From Pseudarthrobacter sp. NIBRBAC000502770 (GTDB lineage: Bacteria; Actinomycetota; Actinomycetes; Actinomycetales; Micrococcaceae), in assembly GCF_006517815.1 (NCBI RefSeq), contig NZ_CP041198.1, forward strand, positions 1,488,001 through 1,552,000: DNA of 64,000 nt, read 5' to 3'. Below the pieces are notes generated by a model. That model saw nothing but the letters and a program-made list of their open reading frames with translations. It was not told the DNA's origin and did no database searches. Shown here piece after piece: positions 43,366-53,064 of the stretch (its first letter is position 1; each line of letters opens with the position of its first letter). The position numbers and the translations under genes are program-made.

Positions 43366-44394
43366 GTGCTCGATTTGCCCCTGTGGTTTGAGGTTGGCTC
43401 ATTTGCCGTCCTCGGCCTGATTCTCCTGGTTGACCTTCTCCTGGTGGTGCGGCGGCCGCACGAACCGTCCATGAAGGAAGCCGGCCTGTGGGTGACCTTC
43501 TATGTCACCCTTGCCCTGGCATTCGCCGGAGCCATGTTTGCATTTACGGGGCCCGAATTTGGCAGCCAGTTCGTCGCAGGCTGGGTAACCGAGTACAGCC
43601 TCAGCATCGACAACCTGTTCGTCTTCATCATCATCATGGCCAGGTTCTCCGTGCCCAGGAAGTACCAGCAGGAAGTGTTGATGGTGGGCATCATCATTGC
43701 GCTCATCCTGCGCGGCATCTTCATCATGCTCGGCGCCATCGTCATCGAGCAGTTCAGCTGGGTGTTCTACATCTTCGGCGCGTTCCTGCTGTGGACAGCC
43801 TGGAAGCAGGCCCAGGACGAGGGTGAAGAGGAAGAGGACCGGGAGAACCCGCTGATTGCGAAGATCCGCAAGGTCATCCCGATGTCGGAGAAGTTCGACG
43901 GCGGCAAGCTGCGTACCGTGGTCAACGGCAGGAAGGTCTTCACTCCGATGGTGATCGTCTTCATCACCATCGGCCTCACTGACCTCTTGTTCGCAGTGGA
44001 CTCCATCCCTGCGATCTTCGGCCTCACCCAGAGCCCCTTCATTGTCTTCACCGCCAACCTCTTCGCGCTGATGGGCCTGAGGCAGCTCTACTTCCTGCTC
44101 GGTGGCCTGATGAACCGGCTCATTTACCTCAAGCACGCCCTGTCCTTCATCCTGGCGTTCATCGGTGTCAAGCTTGTCCTGCACGCCATGCACGTCAACG
44201 AGCTTCCCTTCATCAACGGCGGACACCACATCGAGTGGGCACCTGAAATCCCCACGTTCGTCTCGCTCGCAGTGATTGTGGGCACCATCGTCGTTGCGGT
44301 TATCGCCAGCCTGCTCAGCTCCAAGGCCCAGGCTGCCAAGATCGATCCGCGCCTCGAAGAGGACGCCCGGAAGAGCCACAGCGACGCCGAGTAG
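43366..44394 (+). CDS. TerC family membrane protein, probable Mn2+ exporter
   Basis: A 342-residue protein with about nine hydrophobic helices. The two family motifs with buried acids are present: TEYSLSIDNLFVFIIIMARF near residue 75 and TIGLTDLLFAVDSIPAIFGLTQSP near residue 205. A charged cytoplasmic loop (QDEGEEEEDRENP) lies between them. GTG 43366 is chosen over GTG 43342 because AAAGG lies seven bases before it. Relatives (Alx, MeeF, YkoY) export manganese and help metal loading of secreted proteins. Location behind a manganese riboswitch supports that role. An intrinsic terminator follows. Confidence 0.92.
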   Translation: MLDLPLWFEVGSFAVLGLILLVDLLLVVRRPHEPSMKEAGLWVTFYVTLALAFAGAMFAFTGPEFGSQFVAGWVTEYSLSIDNLFVFIIIMARFSVPRKYQQEVLMVGIIIALILRGIFIMLGAIVIEQFSWVFYIFGAFLLWTAWKQAQDEGEEEEDRENPLIAKIRKVIPMSEKFDGGKLRTVVNGRKVFTPMVIVFITIGLTDLLFAVDSIPAIFGLTQSPFIVFTANLFALMGLRQLYFLLGGLMNRLIYLKHALSFILAFIGVKLVLHAMHVNELPFINGGHHIEWAPEIPTFVSLAVIVGTIVVAVIASLLSSKAQAAKIDPRLEEDARKSHSDAE

Positions 44395-44418
44395 GCACGC
44401 ACCCGCCTCTTTACATCA

Positions 44419-44455
44419 AGGTAATCCCGGCCCCCACGGCCGGGATTACCTGTTT
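44419..44455 (+). terminator. Intrinsic terminator after terC
   Basis: A perfect 14-base stem (44419-44432 with 44438-44451), five-base loop, followed by GTTTAA. Confidence 0.85.
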
Positions 44456-44523
44456 AAGCCTCCGCAGGACGCATCGATCCGCACCTCGGTCCGCACCCCC
44501 TGTGGCATGGGCAGAGGCAGGAC

Positions 44524-44529
44524 TATGCT
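44524..44529 (+). promoter_or_regulatory. Leaderless -10 hexamer TATGCT for the MFS gene
   Basis: Ends six bases before ATG 44536; no ribosome-binding site. Confidence 0.5.
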
Positions 44530-44535
44530 CGAACC

Positions 44536-45879
44536 ATGGTCCGCACGATTCCGATGGATCCGGGCGCGCGACGGGTGCAGCGGCGAACCGTCCTGCTGTT
44601 GAGCGTGGCCCAGGTGTTTGGTGGGCTGGGGACCGGATCAACCGTGTCCATCGGCTCCATCCTGGCCGTGGAACTCTCGGGTTCCAGCGCCTGGGCGGGT
44701 TCGGTGGCCACCGTGATGACCCTGGGCGCCGCGGCGTCGGCCCTGCCGTTGGCCTCGCTGGCTGAACGCCGTGGACGGCGGGCTGGGCAGGTGGCCGGCC
44801 TCTCGGCTGCCTTGGCCGGCGCAGTCCTCATGGTCCTGGCCGTTGTATCCGGGCTTTTTGTCCTGCTGGTCCTGGGGTCGGTGGGTATTGGCATCGGCAC
44901 GGCAGCGAGCCTGCAGGCGAGGTTTGCCGCCGTGGACCTGGCCACCGCCGAACACCGCGGCCGGGCATTGTCCACCGTGGTCTGGGCGGTGACGGTTGGT
45001 GCCGTCGCCGGACCCAACCTCATCCAGCCCGGAACGGTCGTGGGAACACTCCTGGGCCTTCCTCCCATCGCGGGCCCGTTCGTGATTTCCGGGGCCGGCC
45101 TCCTCATCGCCGCGGTGCTCCTGTTCGCCGGCCTGCGGCCTGACCCGCTCCTGCTGGCACGGCAGCTTGCAGCGGCGTCCATCGTGCCAATTGTGCCCGG
45201 GGAAGGGGAACGCCCGGCCGCAGCCGCGCCACGCAGCCGGGGGTCGCTTCACCGCGGCCTAAAGGCCATTCGCGGTTCCCGGACTGCGCTGCTCGCGGTT
45301 TCGGCCGTCGTCGCAGCCCACGCCGTCATGGTCGGGGTCATGTCCATGACGCCACTCCACCTGCAGCACCTGGTGGAAGGGCCGGGCCAGCACGCGGGCC
45401 ACATTGCCGCTGGCGACGTACTGGTCATCATCGGTTTCACCATCTCCCTGCACATCGCCGGGATGTTCGCGCTGTCTCCGTTGATGGGGTGGCTGACCGA
45501 CAGGGCGGGGAGGCTGGAGACCATCATTATTGGCTTCATGCTGCTGATCGCCGCCGTCGCGGTGGCCGGCCTGGGGGAGTCCTCAACCGGCGCGGTGGCG
45601 GTGGGACTGGTCCTGCTGGGCATGGGTTGGTCTGCTGCGACGATCTCCGGCTCCACGCTGCTGGCCGAAAGCGTCGGCAGGGAAGTCCGTGTGGCCGTGC
45701 AGGGCGTGTCCGACATGCTGATGGGCGCAGCAGGTGCCGTAGGCGGGGCGGCGTCCGGGCTGGTCCTGGGCTACGCCGGCTACCTCGGCCTGAACCTGCT
45801 CGGCGGACTGGCCGGAGCAGCCGTCCTGGGTGCCGCCGTCGTCACCCGGACATCACGCCGGCGGTCGGCGGCCGCCTGA
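44536..45879 (+). CDS. Major facilitator superfamily transporter
   Basis: A 447-residue carrier with twelve hydrophobic segments. The cytoplasmic loop 2-3 motif is LASLAERRGRRAGQVAG (the DxxGRR-like signature) and its second-half echo is MGWLTDRAGRLETII. A long central loop (residues about 205-240) separates the halves. It resembles drug/proton antiporters, but no substrate can be named. Its 3' end overlaps the convergent peptidase gene by 27 bases. Confidence 0.9.
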   Translation: MVRTIPMDPGARRVQRRTVLLLSVAQVFGGLGTGSTVSIGSILAVELSGSSAWAGSVATVMTLGAAASALPLASLAERRGRRAGQVAGLSAALAGAVLMVLAVVSGLFVLLVLGSVGIGIGTAASLQARFAAVDLATAEHRGRALSTVVWAVTVGAVAGPNLIQPGTVVGTLLGLPPIAGPFVISGAGLLIAAVLLFAGLRPDPLLLARQLAAASIVPIVPGEGERPAAAAPRSRGSLHRGLKAIRGSRTALLAVSAVVAAHAVMVGVMSMTPLHLQHLVEGPGQHAGHIAAGDVLVIIGFTISLHIAGMFALSPLMGWLTDRAGRLETIIIGFMLLIAAVAVAGLGESSTGAVAVGLVLLGMGWSAATISGSTLLAESVGREVRVAVQGVSDMLMGAAGAVGGAASGLVLGYAGYLGLNLLGGLAGAAVLGAAVVTRTSRRRSAAA

Positions 45880-47202
45880 GCGTGCCATGCCCAGCAGGCG
45901 GGCAAAAATCCGCTCACCGTCGTCGGCGATCCCGTCATGATGGAAGTCGGCGGTCTCCCAGACCTGCAGCCCGTTCACGGCGGCTGCCGTCTGGAGGGAC
46001 AGATCCCGGTCCACGTAGATGTCATCCGTGTATACCGCCGCCGCGGCCGGAATGGTGTTGGCCGCCAGCACCCGGGGGTCGTAGAGCGGCTTCCAATCCT
46101 GCTTGGCTGCCAGCAGGTCAGCCACCTCCCGCAGCGGCTCCAGTGCGGGGTCCTGTTCGAAGTACCACGGGTACACCATTTCGCCGGTCAGGAGCAGTGG
46201 TTCGGCGTCAGGCCTGAACCAGGGGTTCTCGCCGAGGATCCGCCAGGCTGACCAGTTGGTGGCCTGGTCCTGGCCGTAGATGGACTCGTGCATCAGCGCA
46301 TACAGCGGGTTGGACCGTCGTGAGACCACCCCCTGCAGCTGCTCCAGGAAAGTGTCCGACAGCCGGGGGACGCCGGACGTCTCCACGAACGCGTCCTCCA
46401 GCAGGTAATGGAGGCTGTCCACGCGGGTGTTGCCGCCCAGGAATGCGCCTGCCATCTGGAACCGCCCCACCGTGAGCGGGCTCCCGTCAGGCATGAATTC
46501 GGAGGTGCTTCGGAGGTGGCGGGCGATTCTCTCAACCGTAGCCCTGTCCTCCGGATACCAGGTGAAGTACTCATCGTTACGGGCCGCGACGCGCTGGTAG
46601 GTGGCCCGGTACACGTCATCCGCGCTGCCTGAGAGCGGCGCCAGCCCGCCGGTGATCAGCACCTCCTGCAGTCCCTCCGGCGCAAACGACAGGTAGGTCA
46701 GGGCGCAGAAGCCGCCGTAGCTCTGGCCGTAAACGGTCCAGGCGGGCGAGCCCAGCGCGTGGCGGATCAACTCGGCGTCCGCCACGATCGAGTCAGCGCG
46801 GAAGTGCTCCAGGAATGCTGCTTGTTCAGCGGCGGTCCCACGGCCGGGCAGGGTGTTGCGGTCAAGGGGGGTGGAGAGCCCGGTGCCGCGCTGGTCCAGC
46901 ATCAGGATACGGAAGTCCTGCGCTGCGGCCTTGCTCCAGCCGCCCAGGGAGCCAAACCGGTTGCCGCGCCCGCCCGGGCCGCCCTGCAGGAAGAGGAGCC
47001 AGGGAAGTTGCGCGGCGGCCTCCGGGGTGTGGGCGGCGGATACGTACTCACGGGCGAAAACCGTGATGGCCTCGCCGGCGGGCTCGGCATGGTCCAGGGG
47101 GACAGTGAAATAGTGCTCCACCGTGCGCATCCCGCGGAATTCGTGCGTCGCCCTGACCTCATGTCCCGCAGCGGGGGCTGATGCCCTGCGCACGTCAGCC
47201 AT
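45853..47202 (-). CDS. Prolyl aminopeptidase-like alpha/beta hydrolase (S33)
   Basis: A 449-residue peptidase of family S33. LLFLQGGPGGRGNRFG carries the oxyanion HGGPG-like motif (here LQGGPG), LMLDQRGTGLSTPL is typical, and the nucleophile elbow is VYGQSYGGFCAL. The His is near the end, in ETADFHHDGIADDGE. The length fits the two-domain proline-iminopeptidase group that releases N-terminal proline or small residues. No signal peptide, so cytosolic. Its start overlaps the end of the upstream acetyltransferase by eight bases. Confidence 0.9.
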   Translation of the reverse strand: MADVRRASAPAAGHEVRATHEFRGMRTVEHYFTVPLDHAEPAGEAITVFAREYVSAAHTPEAAAQLPWLLFLQGGPGGRGNRFGSLGGWSKAAAQDFRILMLDQRGTGLSTPLDRNTLPGRGTAAEQAAFLEHFRADSIVADAELIRHALGSPAWTVYGQSYGGFCALTYLSFAPEGLQEVLITGGLAPLSGSADDVYRATYQRVAARNDEYFTWYPEDRATVERIARHLRSTSEFMPDGSPLTVGRFQMAGAFLGGNTRVDSLHYLLEDAFVETSGVPRLSDTFLEQLQGVVSRRSNPLYALMHESIYGQDQATNWSAWRILGENPWFRPDAEPLLLTGEMVYPWYFEQDPALEPLREVADLLAAKQDWKPLYDPRVLAANTIPAAAAVYTDDIYVDRDLSLQTAAAVNGLQVWETADFHHDGIADDGERIFARLLGMARSGGRRPPA

Positions 47203-47701
47203 GGGCGGCAGCGGGAGCGGAGGTTGCCTGGCCGAAACGGTCCAGTGCCACGCCCGTCAGGCGGAACGTGGTCCAACCGTCCATGGGCCGCGCGCCGAGG
47301 CTGCGGTAGAAGTTGATGGAGGGCTCATTCCAGTCCAGCACGCTCCATTCCACCCGCGCGTAGCCCTTCTCCACGGCAATCGCCGCCAGGTGCTGGAGGA
47401 GGGCCTTGCCGTGCCCTTCGCCGCGGGCAGCGGGGCTGACGTACAGGTCTTCCAGGTAGATCCCGTGCACGCCCTCCCACGTGGAATAGTTCAGGAACCA
47501 CAACGCAAAGCCCTGCACCGCGCCGGCACTGTCCTCGGCCATGGTGGCAAAGACGCGCGGGTTCACGCCGAACAGGGCCTGCTCCAGCATTTCCGGGGTG
47601 TTCCGGACGGCGTCGGGTTCCTTTTCGTAACGCGCCAGCTCGTGGATCATCCGGAGGATGGCGGGTACGTCTTGCAGGGTTGCGGGGCGGATTGAACTCA
47701 T
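47195..47701 (-). CDS. Diamine-type GNAT acetyltransferase (SSAT-like)
   Basis: A 168-residue acetyltransferase resembling spermidine/spermine N1-acetyltransferase. SIRPATLQDVPAILRMIHELARYEK opens it. GIYLEDLYVSPAARGEGHGKALLQHLA is the CoA-binding block, and VEWSVLDWNEPSINFYRSLGARPMDGWTTFRL is the distinctive SSAT-like C-terminal region. The likely substrates are polyamines or related amines. ATG 47701 has TAAGCT six bases before it. It heads a two-gene unit with the peptidase. Confidence 0.9.
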   Translation of the reverse strand: MSSIRPATLQDVPAILRMIHELARYEKEPDAVRNTPEMLEQALFGVNPRVFATMAEDSAGAVQGFALWFLNYSTWEGVHGIYLEDLYVSPAARGEGHGKALLQHLAAIAVEKGYARVEWSVLDWNEPSINFYRSLGARPMDGWTTFRLTGVALDRFGQATSAPAAAHG

Positions 47702-47707
47702 TGTCCG

Positions 47708-47713
47708 AGCTTA
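47708..47713 (-). promoter_or_regulatory. Leaderless -10 hexamer TAAGCT
   Basis: Reads TAAGCT on the minus strand, six bases before ATG 47701. Confidence 0.5.
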
Positions 47714-47765
47714 CCGCCGGGTCCGCCGCGCCCGCCGCAGCGCATGCACCGGCCCAGTCCGGGGG

Positions 47766-50303
47766 CTAGAGCCGGTTCACGACCGTCACCCTCACCACGG
47801 CCGTTCCGGTCGCGTCGGAGTCCGCCAGGTCCACCTCTGCCGAGATGCCCCAGTCGTGGTTGCCGGCAGGGTCGTCGAAGATCTGGCGCACCTTCCAGGT
47901 CCCGCGTTCTTCGGTGATGATCAGCAGACCGGGGCCACGCGCGTCCGGCCCCGTCCCGATGTCGTCGTGTTCATCAAAGTAGTCATCCAGCGCATCCTCC
48001 CAGCGCTCGGCACCCCAGCCCGAGGCGCCGTCGAGCTCTCCCAACGCAGTGGCGTCCTCATCGGCGAACAGCTCCACGCGGCGGAACATCTCGTTCCGTA
48101 CCATGACCCGGAAGGCGCGGATGTTGGAGGTCAGCGACGGCGGCGGGGGTGGTGGAGCGTCGTGCGGCGTGGGCATCACACCGGACGCCAGCTCTTCCCA
48201 CTCGTCGAGGAGGCTGGAGTCCACCTGCCGGACCAATTCCCCGAGCCAGGCGGTCAGGTCCGCCAGGTCCTCACGAAGCATGTCCTGCGGCACCGTCTGC
48301 CGGAGTGCCTTGAAGGCGTCCGCGAGGTACCGCAGCACGATGCCCTCCGACCTGGCCAGTCCGTAGAACTGGACGAATTCGCCGAAGTTCATCGCCCGCT
48401 CGTACATATCCCGGACCACGGACTTGGGGGCGAGCTCGAAGTCGCCCACCCATGGCGCGGCCTTCCGGTATACCTCGAACGCCTCGCCAAGGATTTCCGC
48501 GAGCGGCCGGGGGTAGGTGACCTCGTCCAGCATGGCCATCCGCTGGTCATAGTCGATGCCGTCGGCCTTCATGGCCGCCACAGCTTCGCCGCGGGCCTTC
48601 TTCTGCTGCGCCGAGAGGATCTGCCGGGGTTTCTCCAGGGTCGCCTCGATGACGGACACCACGTCCAGGGCGTACGACGGCGACTCCGGGTCAAGGAGGT
48701 CCAGTGCGGCAAGGGCGAAGGGGGAGAGCGGCTGGTTCAGGGCGAAGTTGGGCTGCAGGTGTACCGTCAGGCGGACTGTGCGGCCATCCGGGCCCTGTTC
48801 CTCCGGCGGGATCCGCTCGATGACTTCGGCGGCGAGGAGTTCGCGGTAGATTCCCAGCGCCTTCTTCATGAGCCGCAGCTGGGAGGAGCGCGGCTCATGG
48901 TTTTCGGTGAGCAGCCGCCGGGCGGCGGCGAAGGGGTCGCCGGGCCGTTCCATCAGGTTCATCAGCATGGCGTGCGTCACCGTGAAGCTGGACGTCAGTG
49001 GGTCGGGGACGGATTCCACCAGCCGTTTGAATGTCGGCTCCCCCCAGGACACAAAACCTTCGGGCGGCTTTTTCCTGACCACCTGGCGGAGCTTTTTCTG
49101 GTCGTCACCGAACTTTGCCGTGGCCTTCGCCATGGCCTTGACGTTTTCAATCACGTGCTCGGGCGCCTGGACCACCACCGTCCCGGCGGTGTCGTAACCC
49201 GCCCTGCCGGCACGGCCCGCAATCTGGTGGAACTCGCGTGAGTTGAGCAGCCGGGTGCGGACGCCGTCGTACTTGCTCAGGGCGGTGAGCAGCACGGTGC
49301 GGATGGGGACGTTGATGCCCACGCCCAGCGTGTCCGTCCCGCAAATAACCTTCAGGAGTCCCGCCTGGGCCAGCTGTTCCACCAGCCGGCGGTACTTGGG
49401 CAGCATGCCGGCGTGGTGTACACCGATTCCGTGCCGCACCAGCCGGTTCAGCGTCTTGCCAAATCCGGCGGCGAACCGGAAATTGGCAATGAGGTCCGCG
49501 ATCTTGTCCTTTTCCTCCCGGGTGCAAACGTTGATGCTCATCAGGTTCTGGGCGCGGTCGATCGCCTCAAGCTGGCTGAAGTGCACCACATAGACCGGCA
49601 CCTGCCTGGTGGACAGCAATTCCTCCAGCGTCTCGTGGACCGGGGTCTGGTGGTAGTAGTAGTGCAGCGGAATGGGCCGCTCCGCAGAACTCACCGTGGT
49701 GGTGGCGCGGCCCGTGAGCGCCGTGAGCCCCTCCTCGAACCGGCTGACGTCACCCAAGGTTGCGGACATCAGGAGGAACTGTGCCTGCGGAAGCTCCAGG
49801 AGCGGGACCTGCCAGGCCCAGCCGCGCTGCGGGTCGGAGTAGAAATGGAACTCATCCATGACCACCGCGCCCAGCTCCGCCGCGGAGCCCTCCCGCAGCG
49901 CGATGTTGGCCAGGATCTCGGCCGTGCAGCAGATGATGGGCGCATCCTGGTTGACCCCGGAATCACCGGTGATCATGCCGACGTTCTCCGCGCCGAAGAT
50001 GTCGCAGAGCGCAAAGAACTTTTCGGACACCAACGCCTTGATGGGCGCGGTGTAGTAGCTTCGCCGGCCCTGGGCCATGGCCTGGAAGTGCGCGGCGATA
50101 GCCACCAGCGACTTACCGGATCCCGTCGGAGTGGCCAGGATGACGTTGGCCCCGGTTGCCAGCTCCATGATCGCCTCGTCCTGTGCCGGGTACAGGGACA
50201 GGCTCCGGGACTCGGTCCAGTCCACAAAGCGGCTGTACAGGGCGTCGGGGTCGACGGCGGCGTTGGGGACGGACAGATCGCTCAGCTGGTCAACGAGTTT
50301 CAT
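47766..50303 (-). CDS. DEAD/DEAH-box helicase with DUF3516 (Ski2-like)
   Basis: An 845-residue superfamily 2 helicase. Walker A is ATPTGSGKSL near residues 51-60, motif II is VMDEFHFYSD, motif III LMSATLGD and motif VI QIAGRAGRAGYD. The C-terminal half matches DUF3516, found with this helicase type across actinobacteria. It is related to Ski2/Mtr4-like RNA helicases; the substrate is unknown and an RNA-decay role is inference. The start is ATG 50303, with TAAGGT eight bases upstream, divergent from tam. The last 100 residues are acidic with a proline run. Confidence 0.93.
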   Translation of the reverse strand: MKLVDQLSDLSVPNAAVDPDALYSRFVDWTESRSLSLYPAQDEAIMELATGANVILATPTGSGKSLVAIAAHFQAMAQGRRSYYTAPIKALVSEKFFALCDIFGAENVGMITGDSGVNQDAPIICCTAEILANIALREGSAAELGAVVMDEFHFYSDPQRGWAWQVPLLELPQAQFLLMSATLGDVSRFEEGLTALTGRATTTVSSAERPIPLHYYYHQTPVHETLEELLSTRQVPVYVVHFSQLEAIDRAQNLMSINVCTREEKDKIADLIANFRFAAGFGKTLNRLVRHGIGVHHAGMLPKYRRLVEQLAQAGLLKVICGTDTLGVGINVPIRTVLLTALSKYDGVRTRLLNSREFHQIAGRAGRAGYDTAGTVVVQAPEHVIENVKAMAKATAKFGDDQKKLRQVVRKKPPEGFVSWGEPTFKRLVESVPDPLTSSFTVTHAMLMNLMERPGDPFAAARRLLTENHEPRSSQLRLMKKALGIYRELLAAEVIERIPPEEQGPDGRTVRLTVHLQPNFALNQPLSPFALAALDLLDPESPSYALDVVSVIEATLEKPRQILSAQQKKARGEAVAAMKADGIDYDQRMAMLDEVTYPRPLAEILGEAFEVYRKAAPWVGDFELAPKSVVRDMYERAMNFGEFVQFYGLARSEGIVLRYLADAFKALRQTVPQDMLREDLADLTAWLGELVRQVDSSLLDEWEELASGVMPTPHDAPPPPPPSLTSNIRAFRVMVRNEMFRRVELFADEDATALGELDGASGWGAERWEDALDDYFDEHDDIGTGPDARGPGLLIITEERGTWKVRQIFDDPAGNHDWGISAEVDLADSDATGTAVVRVTVVNRL

Positions 50304-50311
50304 TGACTTCA

Positions 50312-50317
50312 ACCTTA
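50312..50317 (-). promoter_or_regulatory. -10 hexamer TAAGGT for the DUF3516 helicase
   Basis: Reads TAAGGT on the minus strand, eight bases before ATG 50303, slightly longer spacing than the other leaderless boxes. Confidence 0.4.
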
Positions 50318-50399
50318 GTGCCACGTTGAGGCCGCATAGGGCGCTCCGGGAGGGTTAGGCTTCGCCTTGCCCGTGTGCGTGCTAGAACCTGGAGAATTC

Positions 50400-51179
50400 A
50401 TGAAATGGGACCCCGCAAAGTACGTCCAGTTCGATGACCACCGGAACCGGCCGTTCTTCGACCTGACCGGCCGGATCCATGCCGACCGTCCCGCACGGGT
50501 CGTTGACCTCGGCTGCGGTCCGGGGAACCTGACCGCGTCCCTGGCCGAACGGTGGCCCGAAGCCCAGGTGGTTGGACTGGACTCGTCTGCCGAGATGCTG
50601 GCACGCGCGGCCAGGCTGGCAGAGGTCGTTCCGGGCCTGTCCTTTGAACAGGCGGACATCGCAACCTGGATGCCCACCGGGGAGACGGACGTCGTGGTCA
50701 GCAACGCAGCCCTGCAGTGGGTGCCCGGCCACCGGGATCTGATGCGCCGGTGGCTGGACGCCCTCCGGCCGGGAGCCTGGTTTGCCCTGCAGGTGCCCGG
50801 AAACTTCAACGCCCCGTCACATTCCCTGATGCGGGAGCTCGCAGCGTCTGACCGCTGGTCAGGCAAGCTGGGCGGCGTGCTGCGGGGCGGGGAAACCGTG
50901 GGGGAGTCGGGGGACTACCTGAACATCCTGCTCGACGCCGGCTACGCCGCGGATGCCTGGGAAACCAGTTACCAGCAGGTCCTGCAGGGGCCCGACCCCG
51001 TACTCGAGTGGGTCCGCGGCACCGCACTGCGCCCGGTCATGGGCGTCCTCGGAAGCGAGGATGCCGGGCGCTTTGAATCCGAGTACGCGGCGGCCCTGCG
51101 GGAAGCTTATCCGAGCGGACCCCACGGCACGGTCTTCCCCTTCAGGCGGATCTTCGCCGTGGGCCGGAAGAGGGGTTAG
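50400..51179 (+). CDS. tam: Trans-aconitate 2-methyltransferase-like protein
   Basis: A 259-residue SAM-dependent methyltransferase. It begins MKWDPAKYVQFDDHRNRPFFDL, which is characteristic of Tam. Motif I is RVVDLGCGPGNLTASL, then VVGLDSSAEMLARA, DIATWMP, DVVVSNAALQWVPGH and LRPGAWFALQVPGNF. Tam methylates trans-aconitate, a by-product that inhibits aconitase. CTGGAG lies eight bases before ATG 50400. TAGGCT at 50355-50360 would give a leader of about 35 bases. Confidence 0.92.
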   Translation: MKWDPAKYVQFDDHRNRPFFDLTGRIHADRPARVVDLGCGPGNLTASLAERWPEAQVVGLDSSAEMLARAARLAEVVPGLSFEQADIATWMPTGETDVVVSNAALQWVPGHRDLMRRWLDALRPGAWFALQVPGNFNAPSHSLMRELAASDRWSGKLGGVLRGGETVGESGDYLNILLDAGYAADAWETSYQQVLQGPDPVLEWVRGTALRPVMGVLGSEDAGRFESEYAAALREAYPSGPHGTVFPFRRIFAVGRKRG

Positions 51180-51318
51180 CACCGGCCCTCCCAACGTGTT
51201 TTCGGACCAGTCACAGCGTGTGACAGCAGCTGAAAGTGATCTGGCTTACAATGGCGACTGTAGTTCAGGGGTCAAGCCGCTGGCCCCTGGTCGGCCGTAG
51301 GCATGTACAGGGGGTATT

Positions 51319-53064
51319 TTGCTGGTCGGACTCATGAGGCGGCAGCTTGCCGGCCAACGCGGGCACGTATGGGCGATCATCGTCCTCCAACTGGTCCAGG
51401 CAGCGGCCAACCTGCTGCTGCCCACCGTGAACGCGGCCATCATCGATGACGGGATCGTGGCCGGCCAACCCCAGGTGATCTCCCGGCTGGGTGCGCTCAT
51501 GGCTGCCATCGCGGTGGTGCAGGCGGCAGCCGCCATTGCTGCCTGCTATGTCGGCGCGCTTGTTGCGATGAAGATCGGGCACCGATTGCGGGCGGACATC
51601 TTCAACCGGATCCAGTCCTTCTCCTCGCAGGATGTGGCCCTGTTCGGAACCCACAGCCTGACCACCCGCGCCACGAACGACGTCCAACAGATCCAGGCGT
51701 TCGCCCTGCTGGTCTTTACCATGCTCTTCGCCGGGCCGGCCATGGGCATCGGCGGGATCGTCCTGGCCGTCCAGCAGGATGTGGCCCTGTCCGCGGTGGT
51801 AATCGTCATTGTTCCGCTCCTCCTGCTGATCATGTACTCGATCGTCCGGCGCCTCATCCCGCTCTACCGGGAGGGGCAGGACCTGCTGGACCGGTCAGGC
51901 GGCATCCTGCGCGAACAGATCATCGGGACGGATGTGATCCGGTCCTTTGTCCGCCAGGGCCATGAAATGCGGCGGTTTGCGGACACCAACGCCCGGCTGA
52001 CCGCCAACAATCTGCGGTCGGCGCTTCTGGTAGCCGGAATGCTGCCCATGATCATGCTGGTGGTCAACATCAGCTCGGTGGCCGTGGTGTGGTTCGGCGG
52101 CCACCGCATCCAGGCGGGGTTGATGAACCTCGGCGCCCTCACGGCTTTCATCGCCTACATCATGCAGATCCTGCTGGCCATCATGATGTCAATGTATGTG
52201 CTGATGACGGCGCCGCGGGCCTCCGCTTGCGCCGAACGCATCCAGGCAGTGCTGGATACGGAGCCGTCCGTCAGCAGCTCGGCCGCGGCCGGCGCGCAGC
52301 CCCGGGTGGACACAATTCAGCCGGCTGCTGTGTCTTTCCAGGGCGTCGGCTTCGCCTATCCGGGAGCTGAGGCCCCCGTGCTTGCGGAGATCAGTTTTAC
52401 CGCCGCTGCCGGCACCACCACCGCAATTGTCGGCTCCACCGGAAGTGGCAAGACAACGCTGCTGAACCTGATCCCCCGTTTCCTCGACCCCACCGAGGGC
52501 AGCGTCACCCTGGCCGGCCACGACGTCCGGAACCTGTCCCTGGACCAGCTCCGCGCAGCCATGGCCATGGTGCCCCAGCATTCCCACCTGTTTACCGGGA
52601 CGATCGCCGACAACCTGAGGATGGCAGCACCCGCAGCCCCCGACCACGAGCTCTGGGCGGCACTGGAGTCGGCGCAGGCCATGCGGTTCATGGGAGACCT
52701 TCCACTGGGGCTTGCCACCCCTGTCGGACAGGGTGGGGCCAGCCTTTCCGGCGGCCAGCGGCAACGGCTGTGCATCGCCCGCGCCTTGGTGCGGAAGGCG
52801 CCCGTCTACCTTTTCGACGACAGCTTCTCGGCCCTGGACTACGACACGGATACCAGGTTGCGGCGCGCCCTGGATGGGGCGCTTGCCGATGCAACCGTCA
52901 TCATCGTGTCCGAACGCATCTCGGCCGTGGCAGGCGCAGACCTCATCCTGGTGCTGGACGACGGCCGCCTCGTTGCCCAGGGCACCCACCGCGAGCTGCT
53001 GGAAACGTCGGCCACCTACCGGGAAATTGCCGAATCACAGCTCGCGCTGGACGGCACCCTGTGA
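51319..53064 (+). CDS. ABC exporter half, degenerate NBD subunit
   Basis: A 581-residue half-transporter with six membrane helices (about residues 1-310) and one ATPase domain. Walker A is GSTGSGKTT at 372-380 and the signature is LSGGQRQRL. The catalytic glutamate after Walker B is Asp (LFDDSFSALD, D501) and the H-loop histidine is Glu (VSERIS, E532), so its own site cannot hydrolyse ATP normally. This is the pattern of heterodimeric exporters such as BmrCD or TM287/288. The start is TTG 51319, preceded by GGGGG. It overlaps the second subunit as GTGA. Confidence 0.93.
   Translation: MLVGLMRRQLAGQRGHVWAIIVLQLVQAAANLLLPTVNAAIIDDGIVAGQPQVISRLGALMAAIAVVQAAAAIAACYVGALVAMKIGHRLRADIFNRIQSFSSQDVALFGTHSLTTRATNDVQQIQAFALLVFTMLFAGPAMGIGGIVLAVQQDVALSAVVIVIVPLLLLIMYSIVRRLIPLYREGQDLLDRSGGILREQIIGTDVIRSFVRQGHEMRRFADTNARLTANNLRSALLVAGMLPMIMLVVNISSVAVVWFGGHRIQAGLMNLGALTAFIAYIMQILLAIMMSMYVLMTAPRASACAERIQAVLDTEPSVSSSAAAGAQPRVDTIQPAAVSFQGVGFAYPGAEAPVLAEISFTAAAGTTTAIVGSTGSGKTTLLNLIPRFLDPTEGSVTLAGHDVRNLSLDQLRAAMAMVPQHSHLFTGTIADNLRMAAPAAPDHELWAALESAQAMRFMGDLPLGLATPVGQGGASLSGGQRQRLCIARALVRKAPVYLFDDSFSALDYDTDTRLRRALDGALADATVIIVSERISAVAGADLILVLDDGRLVAQGTHRELLETSATYREIAESQLALDGTL

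Noticed and set aside
43211..43472. Minus-strand open frames over the uvrB-terC gap
   Set aside because: The region is better explained as a riboswitch leader, and the frames have no start signals or homology.
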